This document shows, one piece after another, positions 5,559 through 8,635 of a DNA stretch of 8,635 nucleotides. The stretch is from DATFHX01 sp035247945 (lineage in GTDB: Bacteria; Patescibacteriota; Saccharimonadia; Saccharimonadales; Saccharimonadaceae), in contig DATFHX010000026.1 of the NCBI GenBank assembly GCA_035247945.1, positions 1-8,635 of the forward strand, given 5' to 3'. Positions within the stretch are counted from its first letter, which is position 1. The number at the start of each line of letters is the position of its first letter. The position numbers and the translations under genes were made by a program. The notes under the pieces were generated by a model, which ran no database searches, was not told the origin of the DNA, and was given only the letters and a program-made list of their open reading frames with translations.

Positions 5559-6065
5559 TTATCCTGTTATCTTAAATGTAGCAGTCGCAACTTCCTTCTT
5601 GTTCTGGTCTTGAATACTGATCTTATAATCACCAGGTTCGTAGGTTTTAATACTCATAGCGAGACTAAACTCCTTCGTTGGACCAAGTTTATAGAGTGTA
5701 CTTCCAAACACCTCTTTACCATTTTTATCCTGAATGTGCACGTATGTACCCGTCATCTTGTCAGGATTGTAATACATTTGAATTCGAAGTGTATCATCTT
5801 TACCAAGCTCAGCGCTTGTAATAAATTTGCCATCGTCCTGCTTTGCCATGTCACCCTTGCCGACGGCGAGACCAGTGACAGGCGATTTCTGCAGAAACTT
5901 TGGCACTAAAAAGAATGCCGCAACTGCAAGCCCAATAAGAACAAGTGCTGCAATAATCCATATGATTAGTTTTTTACGCCCACTGCTCTTTTTCTGTATC
6001 TGCGGCTGCACACCGAGTCCCCTTGAAAAATTTGGTGTTGGTGCTGAGCTGCCGAGTTCGTTCAT
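5559..6065 (-). CDS. Single-pass membrane protein with outer beta-rich domain (paralogue 2)
   Basis: 168 residues. Cytoplasmic N-terminus with Pro and Lys/Arg (QKKSSGRKK at 24-32), one transmembrane helix about 33-54, then a linker and an outer beta-rich domain about 80-168: DTLRIQMYY, TGTYVHIQDKNGKEVFG, EFSLAMSIKTYEPGDYKISIQDQNKKEVA. It shares order and motifs with paralogue 1 (IQM.Y, PGDY, Q...KEVA), so they arose by duplication although they are now separate units. AAGGAGGG sits 6 nt before the ATG. It has its own promoter, leader hairpin and terminator. No named family is recognised. The PGDY..I..Q repeat-like strand recalls extracellular Ig-like domains; a binding or sensing role at the cell surface is a guess. 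Confidence 0.85.
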   Translation of the reverse strand: MNELGSSAPTPNFSRGLGVQPQIQKKSSGRKKLIIWIIAALVLIGLAVAAFFLVPKFLQKSPVTGLAVGKGDMAKQDDGKFITSAELGKDDTLRIQMYYNPDKMTGTYVHIQDKNGKEVFGSTLYKLGPTKEFSLAMSIKTYEPGDYKISIQDQNKKEVATATFKITG

Positions 6066-6086
6066 TTATGACCCTCCTTACCTATG

Positions 6087-6125
6087 TCAAAAACCCAGCC
6101 CTAATAACTTGGGCTGGGTTTTTGA
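6087..6125 (-). terminator. Terminator-like hairpin in the leader of paralogue 2 (leader D)
   Basis: A perfect 15-bp stem: GGGCTGGGTTTTTGA (6111-6125) with TCAAAAACCCAGCCC (6087-6101) around a 9-nt loop. In the minus-strand RNA the A-rich side comes first and the descending arm ends in five U residues, as in an intrinsic terminator. The ribosome binding site AAGGAGGG follows 7 nt later (6072-6079). Confidence 0.75.
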
Positions 6126-6144
6126 AACCTCTAATATTGACATC

Positions 6145-6173
6145 AGTGTACATCAAAAAAGAATAAGCGTAAA
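6145..6173 (-). promoter_or_regulatory. Probable promoter of paralogue 2
   Basis: Minus-strand -35 TTTACG and -10 TACACT with a 17-bp spacer; both boxes match consensus at four of six bases. TTAGAGG (6128-6134) follows. The longer gap to AGAGG (12 nt) makes this the least certain promoter of the set. Confidence 0.5.
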
Positions 6174-6176
6174 GTC

Positions 6177-6205
6177 TTGCTAAATGTAAAATTGTACGGT
6201 ACGCT
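6177..6205 (+). promoter_or_regulatory. Probable promoter of the MFS operon
   Basis: TTGCTA and TACGCT with a 17-bp spacer on the plus strand, 3 bp from the -35 box of the divergent promoter of paralogue 2. The -10 box is weak. An imperfect inverted repeat CTACG-AA-CGTAG (6204-6215) overlaps the expected start and could be an operator. GTAGAGG (6212-6218) follows. Confidence 0.5.
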
Positions 6206-6228
6206 ACGAACGTAGAGGTTTTATTAAA

Positions 6229-6277
6229 GCCCCAAGCACACGATGCATATGCGTTCCCGTTGCTTGGGGCGTTTTTT
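6229..6277 (+). terminator. Terminator-like hairpin in the leader of the MFS operon (leader E)
   Basis: GCCCCAAGCA (6229-6238) pairs perfectly with TGCTTGGGGC (6261-6270), then G and six T residues (6272-6277). The 22-nt loop holds the palindrome GCATATGC (6245-6252). AGGAG follows at 6283-6287, 7 nt before the ATG. No upstream plus-strand gene needs this terminator. Confidence 0.8.
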
Positions 6278-6294
6278 ATTGCAGGAGAAATGCC

Positions 6295-7506
6295 ATGCGA
6301 ATTCTAGGAAAGCTAAAAATAAATCTGAATTACAGTCCGAACGTCAAACGCCTCGCTGCTGTAAGTTTCTTCACGGACATGTCAACTGAGATGCTCTATC
6401 CAATCATGCCCCTTCTTTGGGCATCGCTTGGCTTTAATGCCCAAATGATTGGCACTATCGAGGGCGTTGCTGAAGCTGTTTCTGGGATATCGAAGTTGCT
6501 CTGGGGATATCTCGCCGATCGTTTTAAAAAGTATAAATATTTAGTTGTCTTAGGTTACGGAATTTCGGCTGTCATGAAACCACTGCTTGGTATTACAAAT
6601 ACCTATATTATTCCGCTCGCAGCTCGGAATGTCGAACGGCTTGGAAAGGCAATCCGTACCGCGCCAAGAGATGCGATTCTTGCCGCCGAAAGCGGACCTA
6701 AAGATCGATCTCGAATTATTGGATTCCACCGCTTCGCCGACACAATGGGTGCCGTCGTTGGACCAATTATCTGTCTCCTGCTTCTACTTGTCGTTAACGG
6801 CAATCTTCATATCATCTTTTTCATAGCTCTGATTCCGGGAATCTTCGCCATACTTGCCGCACTTCGCATAACAGAAGAGAAGGTTAAAGCCGCTGCAGCC
6901 GCGCATGCAATTCCTGAAAAGAAGCGCGTTCCGCTTAAAGAACTGAGTGGGATGGTTGATTATAAGAAACTTACTATCGGTCTCGCCATTTTTGCACTTA
7001 TTAATAGCTCTGATATGTTTCTCATTCTTCGACTGCGTGATCTTGGTATTTCCGATACTATGATTGTCTTCGCATATATTCTCTACAACCTTCTATATGC
7101 TCTTATGGCAAAATCACTCCATAGAGTGACAGATGGATTTGGGATGAGGACCACTATGATGATTAATCTCTTCCTCTTTGCGGCTGTCTATTACTTCCTC
7201 AGTCTTGAGCTTAATTTCATTGCCATTGTCTTAGTACTCCTTGGGTATGGAATCTTTGCCGGCATGTTCGAGGTGACAACAAAAACCTGGCTCTCTAATC
7301 TTCTCCCAGGACATGTTCGGGCAACTGGCATTGGTCTCGCCGGATCAATTACTTCTGTAAGCTTCCTGATCGCAAGCCTCGTTACGGGAGGCTTATGGCT
7401 TCAGATTGGCTCTGCAAACACGCTCGCTATTCTTGCAACACTCACTGTTATCCCACTTGTTTATTTCAGTTTTGTAACAATTAAGGAGGAATACACCCAT
7501 GCCTGA
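6295..7506 (+). CDS. Major facilitator superfamily (MFS) transporter
   Basis: 403 residues with about 11-12 hydrophobic segments, the usual size for the family. The loop after the second helix carries a version of MFS motif A, GYLADRFKKYKYL (71-83). Residues 115-130 read RLGKAIRTAPRDAILA, a form of the R-x-GKxIRxxPRDA motif I associate with one MFS subgroup. A central basic loop (about 193-225) separates the two halves, and the second half repeats the pattern of long helices. It acts in the cytoplasmic membrane as a secondary transporter. The substrate cannot be told; drug efflux, metabolite export and uptake are all possible. It has its own promoter and leader hairpin, and overlaps the next gene by 8 nt, so the two are co-transcribed and translationally coupled. 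Confidence 0.9.
   Translation: MRILGKLKINLNYSPNVKRLAAVSFFTDMSTEMLYPIMPLLWASLGFNAQMIGTIEGVAEAVSGISKLLWGYLADRFKKYKYLVVLGYGISAVMKPLLGITNTYIIPLAARNVERLGKAIRTAPRDAILAAESGPKDRSRIIGFHRFADTMGAVVGPIICLLLLLVVNGNLHIIFFIALIPGIFAILAALRITEEKVKAAAAAHAIPEKKRVPLKELSGMVDYKKLTIGLAIFALINSSDMFLILRLRDLGISDTMIVFAYILYNLLYALMAKSLHRVTDGFGMRTTMMINLFLFAAVYYFLSLELNFIAIVLVLLGYGIFAGMFEVTTKTWLSNLLPGHVRATGIGLAGSITSVSFLIASLVTGGLWLQIGSANTLAILATLTVIPLVYFSFVTIKEEYTHA
7483..7489 (+). promoter_or_regulatory. Ribosome binding site inside the MFS gene
   Basis: AAGGAGG supports the ATG at 7499, which overlaps the transporter's stop codon region. It settles the start of the downstream gene. Confidence 0.75.
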
Positions 7507-7906
7507 ACTGTCTAAAAAACTCGCCGAAGTTGCTGCGTTTGCAACGATTGGTAAAGAGCTTATTGAACGCGGAGACGTCGCCGCAACGCGCGCGTTCGAT
7601 GACGCAAATCAGCTTACAACACTCTTCACGGAACAGTACGAACGTGTCATTACCGGCGCCGACCAAGAAAAGCTCGACCGCACCATTACAAAACTGCGAG
7701 GTATGATGGAAGCATATATCGGCGATAACTGGGAAGATTCCGTCGAGCTTTTAGAGTGGTCAGGATTCTATTTTGGCGCTGCGCTCGTTCACTGGGCGCT
7801 TATTGCAAACATTACCGATGATGAGGAGATCCGCTCGTTCTCGCTTGATCAAGTACAACAATGTCGAACCTGGTTAACTTTTATTAGTACTCGAATCGGG
7901 AAGTGA
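7499..7906 (+). CDS. Small helical protein coupled to the MFS transporter, unknown function
   Basis: 135 residues, no signal peptide, with long amphipathic helices (LSKKLAEVAAFATIGKELIERG near the start; QVQQCRTWLTFISTRIGK at the end). One hydrophobic stretch (about 85-105, SGFYFGAALVHWALIANI) is probably buried rather than membrane-spanning. AAGGAGG (7483-7489) lies inside the end of the transporter gene, 9 nt before the ATG, and the reading frames overlap by 8 nt. The tight coupling suggests a partner or regulator of the transporter. I do not recognise the family. Confidence 0.85.
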   Translation: MPELSKKLAEVAAFATIGKELIERGDVAATRAFDDANQLTTLFTEQYERVITGADQEKLDRTITKLRGMMEAYIGDNWEDSVELLEWSGFYFGAALVHWALIANITDDEEIRSFSLDQVQQCRTWLTFISTRIGK

Positions 7907-7917
7907 CATAGTTTGAA

Positions 7918-7958
7918 CCAAGAAATAAAGAGCACGTAAAAGTGCTCTTTATTCTTGG
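7918..7958. terminator. Bidirectional terminator between convergent units
   Basis: An 18/17-nt inverted repeat (CCAAGAAATAAAGAGCAC with GTGCTCTTTATTCTTGG, one bulged A) over a 6-nt loop. It starts 12 nt after the stop of the 135-residue gene and ends 8 nt before the stop of the convergent RCC1-like gene. A/T-rich arms on both sides allow it to work in either direction. Confidence 0.85.
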
Positions 7959-7966
7959 ACGATTCC

Positions 7967-8635
7967 CTAGCTCTTCTCAAGTACCAGGAGATGCTCCATT
8001 CCTGCAGCAACAATAGGTGTATCTGCGGGAATCTTGGCAACTTCATGGATAGCCGCAGGTGCATCTCTCCAAAATGCATGCTGGTCATCTTGCCCCCAAG
8101 CATCGAGTGTTCCATCCGTAGTCACACCAAAAGAAGTATCGTATGCGGCTTCAATCGTATTGAATTTCTTATCCGTTTTTACTTTCATTGGTTTCTTAAT
8201 TGTTGGGTCGGCACTATCTACATGCAGAACGTACCCTTGTCCGTTATATCCCCATGCCATAAGGATACCGTCAGTAAGAGTGACGAGGCTATGTCGATAC
8301 CCTGCCGAGATTGCTTGCACTTTTCCCGGAAGCTCAACCTTTGCCATATTATTACGCCCTTCAGTTCCTTTTGGCGGCTTTGTTCGCCCAAGCTGGTCAT
8401 GTGTATTACAACCACCCGTATAAAGATCACCGGCTTCTGTCTTCACCATTAGATGGCCAAAGCCAGCTGCAATGGCGACTGCTTTACCCTCAATGCCAAC
8501 TATTTTCACTGGCTTCTTCGATTGTACGAACGTACTATCCTGAGTGGTACATTCACTTACATCTTCGACTGTCTCTTGGTGTTCAGGTGAACCGTACGCG
8601 CCGAGTCCTGTAATGTTTGAACCTGCCTGCTCGAG
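7967..8635 (-). CDS. RCC1-repeat beta-propeller protein (5' end missing)
   Basis: 222 codons plus stop are visible. The frame is open to the right edge, so the GTG at 8507-8509 is an internal codon and not the start. RCC1 repeats are clear: a blade edge GSNITGLGAYG near the edge, then IAAGFGHLMV, ISAGYRHSLVTL and VAAGMEHLLVL, each matching the RCC1 signature (small-small-G-x-x-H), with GCNTHDQLG and AWGYNGQGYVL as the paired W/N-G strands. A fourth blade (IEAAYDTSFGV, DAWGQDDQ) is degenerate. RCC1 propellers are protein-protein interaction platforms. In bacteria they are often secreted or part of larger surface proteins; whether this one is exported cannot be told because the N-terminus is missing. 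It ends with a short C-terminal strand, LEKS, that probably closes the propeller. Confidence 0.9.
   Translation of the reverse strand, partial: LEQAGSNITGLGAYGSPEHQETVEDVSECTTQDSTFVQSKKPVKIVGIEGKAVAIAAGFGHLMVKTEAGDLYTGGCNTHDQLGRTKPPKGTEGRNNMAKVELPGKVQAISAGYRHSLVTLTDGILMAWGYNGQGYVLHVDSADPTIKKPMKVKTDKKFNTIEAAYDTSFGVTTDGTLDAWGQDDQHAFWRDAPAAIHEVAKIPADTPIVAAGMEHLLVLEKS

Noticed and set aside
8507..8509. GTG as the start of the RCC1-like gene
   Set aside because: The frame continues upstream with RCC1-like sequence (GSNITGLGAYG) to the window edge, so the GTG is internal.
1..8635. Alternative genetic code with TGA read as Gly
   Set aside because: The 135-residue gene ends at a TGA followed directly by a terminator, and no frame improves by reading through TGA.

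Overview
The window most likely comes from a Candidate Phyla Radiation (Patescibacteria) bacterium that reads the standard code. TGA is used as a normal stop, for example at the end of the 135-residue gene. The CPR placement is an inference from three things: the domain style of the partial surface protein at the left edge, the compact layout of small transcription units, and a DUF916/WxL-like surface locus outside the Firmicutes setting where such loci are known. No rRNA, tRNA, CRISPR array or mobile element was found.

Layout. Positions 1-3070 (minus strand) hold a three-gene surface operon: a small secreted WxL-like protein, a membrane-anchored DUF916-like (WxL-interacting-type) protein, and a large secreted multidomain protein cut by the window edge whose last visible domain is a second copy of the small protein's domain. 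Positions 3329-4561 (plus) encode a protein resembling PLP-dependent group II decarboxylases but apparently without the catalytic lysine. Its stop codon overlaps that of a convergent gene (4558-5052, minus) for a single-pass membrane protein with an outer beta-rich domain. A paralogue of that protein lies at 5559-6065 (minus). Between the paralogues, 5148-5535 looks like an independent plus-strand unit with a good promoter, many hairpins and only an 11-codon ORF: a candidate structured RNA or micropeptide gene. Positions 6295-7906 (plus) hold an MFS transporter and a coupled small helical protein. A shared terminator follows, then the 3' part of an RCC1-repeat (beta-propeller) protein on the minus strand, open at the right edge.

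The strongest unexplained signal is regulatory. All five protein-coding units whose 5' ends are visible, and the RNA-like unit, share one architecture: a sigma70-type promoter with a 17-bp spacer, an AGAGG-like element (usually TAGAGG) about where the transcript begins, then 8-15 nt later a terminator-like hairpin, and for the coding units the ribosome binding site and start codon only after that hairpin. The promoters form three back-to-back divergent pairs with -35 boxes 2-12 bp apart. This suggests general attenuation, or a 5' hairpin common to many transcripts of this organism. The effect cannot be proven from sequence alone.

Taken together, the operon at 1-3070 probably builds a cell-surface layer or adhesin complex, the two paralogous membrane proteins are likely envelope proteins, and the MFS protein is a transporter. 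No metabolic pathway can be reconstructed.
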